In this document: piece after piece, positions 17,187 through 25,890 of the stretch
How the letters are laid out: every line of letters begins with the position of its first letter
Position numbering within the stretch: the first letter of the stretch is position 1
NCBI GenBank assembly: GCA_002726245.1
Contig: PBSM01000253.1
Coordinates: forward strand, 1 to 40,160
DNA length: 40,160 bases
DNA from: Planctomycetaceae bacterium
GTDB taxonomy: Bacteria; Planctomycetota; Planctomycetia; Pirellulales; Pirellulaceae
Reading direction: 5' to 3'
The notes under the pieces: model-generated
Told to the model about the DNA's origin: nothing
The model's input: only the letters and a program-made list of their open reading frames with translations
Databases searched by the model: none
Position numbers and translations under genes: made by a program

Positions 17187-18596
17187 CTATCCGAAGAGAT
17201 CGAGGATTGGCTGACCTGTCGTAATCGGTCGCGATACGCCGTCTTTGCCGAGCCGAGTATTGAGGGGCACGTCTAGCGCGTGGTAGATCGTTGCACCAAG
17301 ATCTTGGGGACGCACGGGATTGCTCTTGACGGTAGCTGCCGTCTTGTCGGACTCGCCATAAACCGCGCCGCCGCGAATCCCGGCACCAGCCATGATGGCG
17401 GAAAAGCATTGCGGCCAGTGGACTCGACCCGGATCGCCCTTGGTTTGGATCTTCGGCGAACGCCCAAACTCGCCCATCGCCACGACCAAGGTGTCTTCGA
17501 GCATGCCGCGCTCCTCAAGGTCAATGAACAACGCCGAGAGTGCTTCGTCGAGACGCGGCAGGCACCAACCCATGCCGTAGGAACCGTTGCCGAATGCGTT
17601 CCCCATCCCCATATGGCCGCCATGCATATCCCAGCTCGAACTTGGCGGCCCACCGCCCTTCCCAGGAGCAGGGCCGGTCCAACCGTTGACGGTGACGAAT
17701 CCGACTCCCGCTTCGACGAGACGACGTGCCAAGAGCAAGTTCTGTCCTAAAGGATGACGGCCGTATCGGTCGCGAACCGCAGCGGGTTCTCGATCCAACT
17801 CGAATGCCTGGCGTCCTTCCGGACCGTTTGCCATCTCAAACGCCTTCTGTCGCAATTCATGCCACTCCCGCTCGCCTTGGCCTTCCAAACTGGTCGTCGG
17901 ATCGAGTGCGGCGAGTAGTTGGCGACGCTCGGGCATCCGATCTGGTGCTGCCACGTCGTAAAGCACTGGCGGTTTGAAGTTCGCCATGGCGGGGTGATTG
18001 TTGGCAGCGCCGACGAACACCGGCGCGTAGACAGCTCCCAGGTGCCCGCCTGTCGAAATGTTCGGCGCGCAGAAGACGGGATCGCCGACGCACTTGATCA
18101 GCCAGGCATTGGAAACGACGTTCCGCTCGCTCGGTCGAACTTTGGCCATGACCGAACCAAGGTAGGGCATTTCCGAGTCAGGCCGACCAGTCACTTGACC
18201 GCTCAAGCAATTGTGCATGGCGTCGAAATGGTTGCTGATCGCACCAGGGTGCGACATCGATCGGATCAGGCAGAAGCGATCAGTCACTTTCGCCAGACTC
18301 GTGTGCAGCTCACTGAGTTGCATCCCCGGAACCTTCGTCGCGATCGGCCGGTAGGGCCCGCGGATTTCGTCCGGTGCATCGGGCTTCAGGTCCCAGGTAT
18401 CAAGGTGACTAGGTCCGCCACACAACAACAGGAAGATACAACTCTTCTGCTTCGCACGACCTAACGGATCGACACTCTCGGCTGTCGCGACGATTCCTGG
18501 AACTCCGAGCAAGGCACTAAGGCCGCCAGCCTTTAGCAGTCCGCGACGAGAGATCACCGAGGTCGATTGCAGGTCAGTTGTCACAGAATGGCTCAT
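17187..18596 (-). CDS. DUF1501 protein, Tat-exported (second copy)
   Basis: A 469-residue DUF1501 protein. The N-terminus has a near-consensus twin-arginine motif (SRRGLLK at 16-22) and a hydrophobic run ending GIVATAES, so it should be exported folded. Body segments are typical: FLLLCGGPSHLDTWDLKPD, CLIRSMSHPG, VTVNGWTGPAPGKGG, VAMGEFGRSPKI, GRVHWPQCFSA and YHALDVPLNTRLGKDG. Unlike the copy at 6765-8246 it has no DUF1549/DUF1553 neighbour in the window, so it is either an orphan or works with a partner elsewhere. Downstream are hflK and hflC, separated by about 209 bases. Confidence 0.88.
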   Translation of the reverse strand: MSHSVTTDLQSTSVISRRGLLKAGGLSALLGVPGIVATAESVDPLGRAKQKSCIFLLLCGGPSHLDTWDLKPDAPDEIRGPYRPIATKVPGMQLSELHTSLAKVTDRFCLIRSMSHPGAISNHFDAMHNCLSGQVTGRPDSEMPYLGSVMAKVRPSERNVVSNAWLIKCVGDPVFCAPNISTGGHLGAVYAPVFVGAANNHPAMANFKPPVLYDVAAPDRMPERRQLLAALDPTTSLEGQGEREWHELRQKAFEMANGPEGRQAFELDREPAAVRDRYGRHPLGQNLLLARRLVEAGVGFVTVNGWTGPAPGKGGGPPSSSWDMHGGHMGMGNAFGNGSYGMGWCLPRLDEALSALFIDLEERGMLEDTLVVAMGEFGRSPKIQTKGDPGRVHWPQCFSAIMAGAGIRGGAVYGESDKTAATVKSNPVRPQDLGATIYHALDVPLNTRLGKDGVSRPITTGQPILDLFG

Positions 18597-18729
18597 GGCG
18601 TTTCCTTAACTTCTTGTCAGTCGTCGCGACGTCTCTCAAGGCCCACCTAGCCTGTCGGTAGGTTATCATCATTGCTACTCGTTGTCGCTACTTAAACCGG
18701 CTCGTTGCTGGCGTGTTTAGCTGGTAGTG
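18597..18729. other. Intergenic, upstream of second DUF1501 gene
   Basis: No gene seen. It would hold the DUF1501 promoter. A weak hairpin (ACCTA...TAGGT, about 18647-18663) is the only structure noticed. Confidence 0.4.
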
Positions 18730-18815
18730 GTACAGTTTGCGAAACTTGAAAGTAGGACGGCCACTCTTGGCCGTCTTTTGTCGGGCAGGAGTGCCCGACT
18801 TACGGCAAACTGTAC
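18730..18815. repeat. 86-bp MITE/REPIN-like element with nested hairpins
   Basis: GTACAGTTTGC (18730-18740) and GCAAACTGTAC (18805-18815) are perfect 11-base terminal inverted repeats. Inside lie two perfect hairpins in tandem: GACGGCCA-CTCT-TGGCCGTC (18756-18775, 8-bp stem) and TCGGGCA-GGAG-TGCCCGA (18781-18798, 7-bp stem). The loops share CACTC/GAGTG complementarity, so the element is also a long imperfect palindrome. No protein is encoded. This matches a non-autonomous, transposase-mobilised repeat or two REP units in inverted orientation. Confidence 0.7.
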
Positions 18816-18933
18816 GACTGCCCCTTAACTCGTCGATGGAGCCGCGTTTCGCGCGGCGAACAGACGGCGGCGTGATACAATGCGACGCAAGCCGTTGGTG
18901 CAGAACTCATTTCTTTCTTGGGGGACACTTCTT

Positions 18934-19161
18934 ATGGCAGCCGAGTATTACATCGCATTCTGGAATGTGGAGAATCTCTTTTCGACGAAGACTGATCCGG
19001 ATCGGTCGGAGAAACTGCAGCGTGCAAGCGTGGCAGCTACAGTTCCTGGAACCTGTTCTCGTCCGGATCCAATTTGTCGAACCGGCAATTGTGATCTTGC
19101 TGAGCAATCGCCGTCGTCGGCTTGCCGGCCTGGGGAACTGTTCGAGCCGCTCCGCGTCTGA
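18934..19161 (+). pseudogene. Remnant of an endonuclease/exonuclease/phosphatase-family gene
   Basis: The first 30 or so residues from the ATG at 18934 (AAEYYIAFWNVENLF, then SEKLQRA) match the N-terminus of the endonuclease/exonuclease/phosphatase (EEP) family, where 'FWNLENLF' is the first metal-site motif. A GGGGGA ribosome site is still present about 8 bases upstream. After KLQRA the sequence loses family character: it is rich in Cys, Pro and Ser and ends at 19161. EEP proteins are normally 250-350 residues, and the other catalytic motifs are absent. I therefore read this as a gene truncated by deletion. Confidence 0.55.
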
Positions 19162-19714
19162 TGGATTTGTGGCTCGTTCAGGCCGGTGCTACACGTGCTG
19201 TTCTCGGCATGACCAAGAACGATTGACCCTGCTGCACTACTTGTCAACAATTGGACTTATCCCCTTTCTTCATCAACTTGCCGTTGGCACGTTGGAAACC
19301 TGTGGGATCTCCCGGTTCTCGCGTCTGGAGTTTCCACACATGCACAGGGTCTCTGACTCCGCCGCGTCGTGAGACGGCTTGCCAAAACGCCGCGCCACAT
19401 GTTGCCTTCCCCATGATAAGACAAGGTCGGCACGCGAGAGTGATGATTTCGGAGTGTGAGTGGCGGTTTGTGGCTGGTCCAGCCAGGCGGGGTGGCTGGT
19501 GCTTTCCGCCAGCAGTTGATCGCGGCGAGGCATCCCGTGATCGGTCAGCAATCGTGGCGCAGAGCAAGAAGGCCAAGGTTTCTTCGAGAACGCGGATTAC
19601 GAAGACTTCTCTCTGCGGCGCGTACTAATGGGCTACGGTATCCCAACGATTTTATCGATCATCTTGGCCACAATCTGCTTTTGCTATCGCGACGTGTGAG
19701 ATCGGCAATCGACG
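19162..19714. other. Gene-poor stretch with possible coding remnants
   Basis: No intact gene seen. At 19541-19699 on the plus strand there is an open segment without a start codon that reads NADYEDFSLRRVLMGYGIPT and continues into one predicted membrane helix ending in CYRDV. It looks like the C-terminal end of a lost membrane protein. The rest translates in no frame into anything recognisable. Together with the EEP remnant this suggests an eroding region. Confidence 0.4.
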
Positions 19715-21067
19715 CTACTTCGGTGCAAGGCAATACAGATTCCGAACGGCTCGAATCAATAACCGGGCACCGGAAATGGCGGGTGTTGCCATGACAACTT
19801 CCCCCATATCGTTGCTCGCGACTTTCTTGAAGGCGTTTCCTTCTTCAATCACTGTAACTTCGCCTCGTTCACTGACGAAATAAATGTGCCCACCAGCGGC
19901 GACGGCTGAGGCTGAGTACGTGCGGCTGCCCGTGCCGACTCGCTGGCGATAGATCAGATCTCCGGTCATTGCGTTTCGCACAGCCAGCCGACCGTTGTCG
20001 TTGCAGGTGTAGAGTAACCCATCCTTGACCAGCGGCGTTGGCATGTACGATCCGTCTCTGGATTGCCACCATGCGAGGCCGGATTCGTCATCGGGGGATT
20101 CACCATCGGAGGGCGTCAGGTCTCCGGTAGCCGTCGGTTGGATAGCGTACGTCGGACTGCGGCCGTGGCCGTTCGTCAGGTAGATCAGGCCGCCTGCGAA
20201 CAGCGGCGTGGGCACCGGAACGTCGCCTCCGTCGTTCAGATGCCAGAATCGTGCGCCGGTCTTCAGGTCGTATCCAGCCATCTGGTGATAACCATTGCAG
20301 ACTATTTGCTGTCGATCTTCTGTCGTCACGACCAGCGGTGTCGACCATGTGGCGACTTCGCCGTCGCGATCAATGCGACGAATCTCCCGGCCAGTCTTGA
20401 TGTCCAGGATCGCGACAAAGTTGGCATTCAGGCAGTCGCACTGAACGATGACTCGGCCGTTGTGAATGATCGGGGAACTGGCGAAACCCCATTCCAGTTC
20501 CGGTGCGTCGTAAGGTCCGGACAGCAGTTTCCCGAAATCGTGTTTCCAGATCAGATGCCCGTCGATGTCGAAACAGTGCAGGCCCTCCGACCCGAAAAAC
20601 GCAACCACAAATTCGCCATCGGTTGCCGGAGTGCAGTTCGCATGCGATGCTTTCAAATGCCGCTTGATTGTGGGCTCACCGACACGAGCGTCTTTGGTCC
20701 ACAGGATCTTCCCCGTTCCGAGCTGCAGGCACACGACCTGCCATGTCCACTGGCCGGTGTCGCTGGCGGACTCGCCCGCCCCACCGGACCAGCCGGTTGC
20801 CACCGCAGGATTGTCCGTGTCTGAGTTGACCGCCGTTGTCAGGAAAACGCGATCGCGCCACACGATCGGAGCGGAGTGTCCCAGACCGGGTATTGGGGTC
20901 TTCCATGAGACGTTTTGTTCTGTCTGAGTGTCCCATTCGGTTGGCGGATTGCCGCTGCCGATTCCCAGACCGCCATGTCCACGAAACTGAGGCCAGTTGT
21001 CGTCTCCGAAGGCTGCCGCTGATATCACGCTCACGATCAGTGCCGCGACCATGGATCGAGTCTTCAT
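19715..21067 (-). CDS. Secreted PQQ-like (BamB-type) beta-propeller protein
   Basis: About 450 residues with a signal peptide (MKTRSMVAALIVSVISAAAF), then NWPQFRGHGGLGIG, the usual opening of planctomycete PQQ-like propellers. Repeats of the PQQ/BamB type follow: VVCLQLGTGKILWTKD, VAILDIKTGREIRRID, AGYDLKTGARFWHLNDGG, AVRNAMTGDLIYRQRVGTG. It lacks the catalytic residues of true quinoprotein dehydrogenases as far as I can see, so it is more likely a structural or binding propeller in the periplasm. The frame opens at 21079; I prefer the ATG at 21067, with GGATGA about 8 bases upstream. It is divergent from the secreted protein at 21251. Confidence 0.88.
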   Translation of the reverse strand: MKTRSMVAALIVSVISAAAFGDDNWPQFRGHGGLGIGSGNPPTEWDTQTEQNVSWKTPIPGLGHSAPIVWRDRVFLTTAVNSDTDNPAVATGWSGGAGESASDTGQWTWQVVCLQLGTGKILWTKDARVGEPTIKRHLKASHANCTPATDGEFVVAFFGSEGLHCFDIDGHLIWKHDFGKLLSGPYDAPELEWGFASSPIIHNGRVIVQCDCLNANFVAILDIKTGREIRRIDRDGEVATWSTPLVVTTEDRQQIVCNGYHQMAGYDLKTGARFWHLNDGGDVPVPTPLFAGGLIYLTNGHGRSPTYAIQPTATGDLTPSDGESPDDESGLAWWQSRDGSYMPTPLVKDGLLYTCNDNGRLAVRNAMTGDLIYRQRVGTGSRTYSASAVAAGGHIYFVSERGEVTVIEEGNAFKKVASNDMGEVVMATPAISGARLLIRAVRNLYCLAPK

Positions 21068-21250
21068 CGGACAATTCATCCATATTGGTAGTGTGAAGTC
21101 ATTGTTCGATCAGTGTATCAGCCATGTCAATTCGGAATACGCCGTTTAAGACCCGGTTCTGCATCGACAGCGTTCGGGTGACACAGCGGCAGCCGTCGTC
21201 TAAGGTACGGTTGACCGTGTTCGCTCGATGCCCGCCGGTAGGAGGTTTCA

Positions 21251-21862
21251 ATGCTTCGCATATTTGCTGTCAGTCTGCTGATGTCTGGATCGCTTTTGGT
21301 TGCCGATGAGCCGGGCTCTTTCAAGCTCTCCGCCCCGGCTGGGTGGGGTGGCGAAACCATTAAACTTCCGCCGGGATTTGCTCCCGATATGAAGTTGAAA
21401 GGTTCTGAACATATTCGGTTCGCACCCGGGATGATGAAACCGGCGTCGGATTCATTCTTCTCCTATGCCTTTGCGTTCGAACTTCAGCCGAAGCCCGTTC
21501 TGACGGAAGCCGTTGTCAAAGACGAGTTCCTGAAATACTACCGCGGTCTGTGCAAGGCAGTGCTGAACGGCAAGCTCCCGGACGTCGATCCGTCTGACTT
21601 CACGCTTGAACTGCAGCGAATGAAACCCGACGAAAAAACTTCCTCGGACGAAAAGGCTGTGGATGCACCGACGCGGTACGCAGGCACTCTTGATTGGGTC
21701 GAACCGTTCGCCACGAAGAAACCACAGAAGCTGAACTTGGAGATTCGGACATGGGCCAGGAACGCCCGCAACTACATTTTTGCCTGTGTATCACCTCAGG
21801 CCCGGGATACGGCGATCTGGAAAGAGCTGCACACAATACGCGACGACTATTTGAAGAAGTAA
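21251..21862 (+). CDS. Secreted protein of unknown function
   Basis: 203 residues starting from an ATG with a near-perfect AGGAGGT ribosome site five bases upstream. A signal peptide (MLRIFAVSLLMSGSLLVA) is followed by a mature part with PAGWGGETIKLPPGFAPDM, then FFSYAFAFELQPKPVLTE and YRGLCKAVLNGK. I do not recognise a named family. The composition is ordinary and the strong ribosome site makes it a confident gene. It may be an extracytoplasmic binding or structural protein. Its promoter must lie in the 171-184 bases shared with the divergent PQQ gene. Confidence 0.8.
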   Translation: MLRIFAVSLLMSGSLLVADEPGSFKLSAPAGWGGETIKLPPGFAPDMKLKGSEHIRFAPGMMKPASDSFFSYAFAFELQPKPVLTEAVVKDEFLKYYRGLCKAVLNGKLPDVDPSDFTLELQRMKPDEKTSSDEKAVDAPTRYAGTLDWVEPFATKKPQKLNLEIRTWARNARNYIFACVSPQARDTAIWKELHTIRDDYLKK

Positions 21863-21938
21863 GCCGAAGAAACGGCGAATGCGGTTTTCTGCACCCGGAC
21901 AGGATACACCCTTGACCCTGCCGAATCGCGACGGCGAG

Positions 21939-23153
21939 CTACGGGTCTGATGCAGAATGTTTGTCGCGTGACTGGCTACGCCCCGAGGCGATCGCTCTGC
22001 GGATCGCGTCGGGGCCGAAGCGATCCTTGACTTTATCGGTGACTTCGTCAAGCCTTTCGCTTCCTCCACCGTCGTCGTCAAACGTCAACTGTTGCTTTCG
22101 TTCGGTACGATCAACGTTACCCACTCCTATGCCAATCAGTCGAACGCAAAGGTGGCGGTCGGGAAGACGCGAACTTAGAAGGTTAGATGCAACCCGCCAC
22201 AACACATCTGTCGAATTGGTTGGCTCTGGTAGGGATTGCGAACGTGTGATGGTGTCAAAGTCGTCGTATCGGACCTTCAGCTGAACCGTTCGGCCACGGA
22301 GTGAATGGCGTCGAAGACGACGCGCGACTTGTTCGGTCAAGGCCATTAACCAAGCTTGCAAAACTTCAAAGTCTTCAACGTCGCGGGCAAACGTTGTCTC
22401 ATGGGAAATCGACTTGGCTTCACGATCGGGTATCACCGCACGATCGTCAATTCCTCTGGCCAGATTCCACATATGCTCGCCCATCTTTCCAAAGCGACCG
22501 TCGAGTGTCTCCCGCGATAAACCGCGAAGTTGTCCAATTGTTCTGATACCAAGTTGGCCAAGGGCTTTGCCGGCCACTCGCCCAACGCCCCAGATGCTCC
22601 CGACAGGTAAGGGATCGAGGAACTCTCTGATCGCATTCTCTTGCACGACCACAAAACCATCGGGCTTATCCAGATCACTAGCAAATTTCGCCAAGAACTT
22701 GTTGGTCGCGACACCGACCGATGCGACAAGCTGTAGTTCGTCCTTAATGTCTTGTTTGATCTTCCGGCCGATTTCTTCGGCTGAGCCAAATAGCTGAATA
22801 CAACCGCTGACATCCAAGAAGGCTTCGTCGAGCGACAATGGTTCGACGAGCGGCGTATAGTGATGAAACACGTCGCGGATTTGACGCGAGACTTCAGCGT
22901 AGTAGTCAATCCTCGGTCGCAAGACGATTGCATCGCGGCAAAGTCGAAGCGCCGTCGAAGTTGGCATGGCACTATGCACACCAAACTTCCGCACAGCGTA
23001 GTTGGCCGCAGCAACAACTCCACGACCTTCCGGTGTGCCGCCCACGATCACCGGCTTCCCGCGCAGTTCCGGTCGTTCCCGCTCTTCGACCGACGCATAA
23101 AAGGCGTCCATGTCAACGTGAATGATCACTGTTTCATTCCGCGATGCATCCAA
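21939..23153 (-). CDS. dinB: DNA polymerase IV (Y-family translesion polymerase)
   Basis: A 404-residue Y-family polymerase. The palm carries the catalytic acids D14 and D16 in HVDMDAFYASVE and the SLDEAFLD motif with D109/E110. The YYAEVSR segment and the helix-hairpin-helix thumb (GVGRVAGKALGQLGIRTIGQL) are present. The little-finger domain includes ETTFARDVEDFEVL and RGRTVQLKVRYDDF. A QQLTFD stretch near the C-terminus resembles a sliding-clamp-binding motif. The enzyme copies past damaged bases at low fidelity. It appears monocistronic. I see no clear LexA box upstream, though SOS boxes differ between phyla. Confidence 0.95.
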   Translation of the reverse strand: MDASRNETVIIHVDMDAFYASVEERERPELRGKPVIVGGTPEGRGVVAAANYAVRKFGVHSAMPTSTALRLCRDAIVLRPRIDYYAEVSRQIRDVFHHYTPLVEPLSLDEAFLDVSGCIQLFGSAEEIGRKIKQDIKDELQLVASVGVATNKFLAKFASDLDKPDGFVVVQENAIREFLDPLPVGSIWGVGRVAGKALGQLGIRTIGQLRGLSRETLDGRFGKMGEHMWNLARGIDDRAVIPDREAKSISHETTFARDVEDFEVLQAWLMALTEQVARRLRRHSLRGRTVQLKVRYDDFDTITRSQSLPEPTNSTDVLWRVASNLLSSRLPDRHLCVRLIGIGVGNVDRTERKQQLTFDDDGGGSERLDEVTDKVKDRFGPDAIRRAIASGRSQSRDKHSASDP

Positions 23154-23451
23154 ATCACATTCGGCTCGAACTTAGGGATTCCAGAGTAACACATCGACTC
23201 AGTCCCATTAAGTTGTACGTTTTCTAACCCGCCGAGCAAACGACCCGTTGATGACGGTACGACGGCGACGCCGCAAGTAGCGGGTTCGCCGCTCCTCCAA
23301 CCAGATCATGAAGCCAGGCATCGGACTTGGCGAAGGACGATAGCTGCCATCAGGAGACCGTTCGCAGGGGCGTAGTAAGATGGTCCTTAACGACGGTTGC
23401 TGCACTACGATCACTTATGTCTGTTTATGGCATCGATGCGCCTGGTCCAGC
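23154..23451. other. Intergenic between dinB and SDR genes
   Basis: 298 bases with no confident gene. A minus-strand open frame (23208-23414, GTG start, Arg-rich) has no ribosome site or family resemblance and I do not accept it. The dinB promoter should lie at the left end. Confidence 0.4.
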
Positions 23452-24225
23452 TCACAACCCCTTTGCCAGCCAGCCGCCGTCAACGTACAGACTTTGTCCA
23501 GTGATGAAACCGGCTGCGTCCGATGCAAGGAAAACCACGGCGCCGGCAAGGTCATCCGGTTCGCCCCACCGACCCAGCAGCGTTCGTTCCGCACGCGCAC
23601 GTCGGCGTGTGGGATCGTTCCAGCTCAGTTGCGCCATGTCGGTCTTGAAGTATCCGGGCCCGATGTTGTTCACACGGATTCCATCGGCTCCCAAATCTGC
23701 CGCCAGCGCTCGAGTTAACTGCTTGAGTGCCCCCTTGGCAGCCCCGTACGCAGGGTTGTTGGGAAAGCCGAGTTCCGCTCCGATACTTGTGATGTTGATG
23801 ATCGACCCGCCACCGCTCTCCTTCATCAGTGGCGAGAGCCGCTTCGCCAGTTGAAAAGGCGCTTCGACGTTGACGTCGAATGTCCTGCTCCAAGCATCGT
23901 CGGGATACTCCGACAACTCGTGCGTGAAGGTGACGCCTGCGTTGTTCACCAGCACGTCGAGGCGTTCCCGCGCGAGAATGCTGCCGGCGAGACCGGTGAG
24001 TTGCTCCCGACTGCCAAGGTCGCAGGCAATTGCAGAAACAGACAACCCGTCGCTTTGAAACGCATTCGCTGTCTCGTTGAGCCGTTGTTCGTTTGACCCG
24101 ACCATGATCACGTGCGCGCCGGCCTTGAGTAGTGCTTCGGTCATGGCCAGGCCAAGCCCCCGCGCGGCACCGGTGACGACCGCAACCTTGCCTTCCAGCG
24201 AGAACAGAGAATCGAGGTACGACAT
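23452..24225 (-). CDS. SDR-family oxidoreductase, gluconate-5-dehydrogenase-like
   Basis: A 257-residue classical SDR. Cofactor motif TGAARGLG at 18-25, NNAG at 94-97, catalytic S147, Y160 and K164 (AYGAAK). The opening 'LFSLEGKVAVVTGAARGLG' and the closing 'FITGQSLYVDGGW' are typical of the gluconate 5-dehydrogenase/KduD group, which act on sugar acids, though substrate cannot be fixed from sequence. An AAAGGA ribosome site lies about 10 bases upstream. It is divergent from the aminotransferase-sialidase pair; the shared 288-base region carries a tandem direct repeat that could be an operator for both. Confidence 0.88.
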   Translation of the reverse strand: MSYLDSLFSLEGKVAVVTGAARGLGLAMTEALLKAGAHVIMVGSNEQRLNETANAFQSDGLSVSAIACDLGSREQLTGLAGSILARERLDVLVNNAGVTFTHELSEYPDDAWSRTFDVNVEAPFQLAKRLSPLMKESGGGSIINITSIGAELGFPNNPAYGAAKGALKQLTRALAADLGADGIRVNNIGPGYFKTDMAQLSWNDPTRRRARAERTLLGRWGEPDDLAGAVVFLASDAAGFITGQSLYVDGGWLAKGL

Positions 24226-24416
24226 CAGTTCTTGTCCTTTCGCTTCAGAGCACTGTCATCCTGACACGTTCAAAGCCGCAACCAATCGGCAAACACCGCG
24301 CAGGCTCGAAGAGTACCAGGAAAACAGTTCCCTGTGTTGTTCGTATCTTCGATACTCCTTTTAGCCCTGCCTAACACGGCGCGATGCGCGATGCACTCTT
24401 GTTGGGATGTCTGCAT

Positions 24417-24436
24417 TTTGGAACAATTTGGAACAA
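24417..24436. promoter_or_regulatory. Tandem 10-bp direct repeat, possible operator
   Basis: TTTGGAACAA occurs twice in direct succession (24417-24426 and 24427-24436) in the divergent region between the SDR gene and the aminotransferase gene. The 10-base period would place both copies on the same face of the helix, as for a cooperative regulator. No regulator gene is adjacent. Confidence 0.4.
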
Positions 24437-24513
24437 TGAACGCTATCCTAAGCGCCGCGGCGCGTCATGCGACCATCAGGCGCTAAGACAACAGGCAATG
24501 GAGCAGCGGTCGT

Positions 24514-25890
24514 ATGGCAATCGCTGTCGGTGATCTGAATCCCCGGCCAACAGCCGCGGTGGATTCACAATGGCGGAGAATCGTTACGCCGATTCCCGTC
24601 CCCGAATCCATACCAATGATCGAGCGGCTGCGTGCTGCGGAACCGCGCAGTATGGCGGGCATGCCGCCCATCGTCTGGCACGAGGCCGAAGGATTTCTTG
24701 TCCGCGACGCCTTCGGCAATCAGTGGATTGATTTAACCAGCGGCATCGTTGTCGCCAACGCAGGGCACTCGCATCCTCGCATTCTGGACGCCATTCGCGC
24801 GGCGATCGACCAAAAGCTGCTGGCCACGTACGCGTTTTCGTCCAACGCGCGGTTGCAGCTCGTGGAAAAGCTGGTCGCACTCTCGCCCATTCCCAACTCG
24901 AAAGCGATTCTCTTCTCCTCCGGAACGGAAGCAACCGAATGCATGATCTCGTTGATGCGCGGGCGCGGTCGGCAGATTAACCCGCACAAGGTCGCCATTT
25001 TGGGATTTACCAACCATTATCACGGACGCACACTGGGCGCGCAACTCGCCGGCGGACAGTCGCTGGACTGGATTGATCGCGAGCGCGTGCATTACTTGCA
25101 GATGCCGTTTCCGAACTTCCAAAACAGTTGCGAAGACAAATCTGCGGATGCCTTGTTCGAGAGTTTTCTGACACATCTATCCGAGCGAGGTGTTGACCCC
25201 GATCAGATTGCCGGCCTGATTCTAGAACCAGCCCCCGGCACAACGACCGAACCGATCCCGCGAGATTTCGGAGCCGCCCTGGCTGCTTGGGCCCGTCGCC
25301 ATGACGTGCTGATCGGCTTCGACGAAATTCAATGCGGCTGTGGGCGCACGGGAACATTCTTCGCCTGCGAACAAACAGGCATGACACCGGACTTAATCGC
25401 GCTGGGCAAGGGACTGACGTCGAGTCTGCCGGTCTCCGCCGTCCTCGGACCAGCCGACATTCTCGATCAGGCCGAGCCGGGAGAAATGTCGAGCACCCAC
25501 GGTGGCAACCCCGTTTGCGCTGCTGCCGCGCTGGCGAATTTGCAGGTCATCGAAGAAGAGCATCTGGTGGAAGCGTCGGCGCGGACCGGTGCGCGCGTGC
25601 GGGAGCGTCTGCGTTCGTTCGCTGACGAATTTCCCGCGTCCGTGCGATCGGTCAATGGCGTTGGCCTGTTCATCTCGATTCATTTCCATCAACCGGACGG
25701 TCAGCCCGATGTGGAACTCGCCGATGCCCTGGCACTCGAAGCCGTCCGCAGCGGCGTGTTGATGTTCACGACCGGCCGCGGCTATTTGAAGTTCACACCG
25801 CCACTGAGCATTGATCCCGCGGCAGCCGACGAGGCCGCTGACGTTATTCGCGAGTGTTTTGCCCGCGTAACGAATGGAGAAGACCGATGA
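24514..25890 (+). CDS. Class-III PLP-dependent aminotransferase
   Basis: A 458-residue fold-type I aminotransferase of the 4-aminobutyrate/acetylornithine group. It has SSGTEATECMI (phosphate-binding region, about 135-145), FTNHYHGRT (165-172), the catalytic-site Asp in FDEIQCGCGRTG (D270) and the Schiff-base Lys in ALGKG (K299). Other typical features are HGGNPVCAAAALANLQVI and the C-terminal arginine/glycine region. The usual 'EPIQGEGG' loop is EPAPGTTTE here, so amino-donor preference may differ from GABA transaminase. The C-terminal stop overlaps the sialidase start by four bases (ATGA), so the two are coupled. The first 34 residues are an extension that may not be native; MIERLRAAEP could be the true N-terminus. 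Confidence 0.87.
   Translation: MAIAVGDLNPRPTAAVDSQWRRIVTPIPVPESIPMIERLRAAEPRSMAGMPPIVWHEAEGFLVRDAFGNQWIDLTSGIVVANAGHSHPRILDAIRAAIDQKLLATYAFSSNARLQLVEKLVALSPIPNSKAILFSSGTEATECMISLMRGRGRQINPHKVAILGFTNHYHGRTLGAQLAGGQSLDWIDRERVHYLQMPFPNFQNSCEDKSADALFESFLTHLSERGVDPDQIAGLILEPAPGTTTEPIPRDFGAALAAWARRHDVLIGFDEIQCGCGRTGTFFACEQTGMTPDLIALGKGLTSSLPVSAVLGPADILDQAEPGEMSSTHGGNPVCAAAALANLQVIEEEHLVEASARTGARVRERLRSFADEFPASVRSVNGVGLFISIHFHQPDGQPDVELADALALEAVRSGVLMFTTGRGYLKFTPPLSIDPAAADEAADVIRECFARVTNGEDR

Noticed and set aside
18990..19100. Minus-strand EF-hand-like string (FDKLDPDENRFQEL) opposite the EEP remnant
   Set aside because: Too short, in a frame that soon stops, with no start or partner motif; a chance match in a degraded region is more likely.
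23208..23414. Arg-rich minus-strand open frame
   Set aside because: GTG start without ribosome site, no family pattern, low-complexity basic tail.
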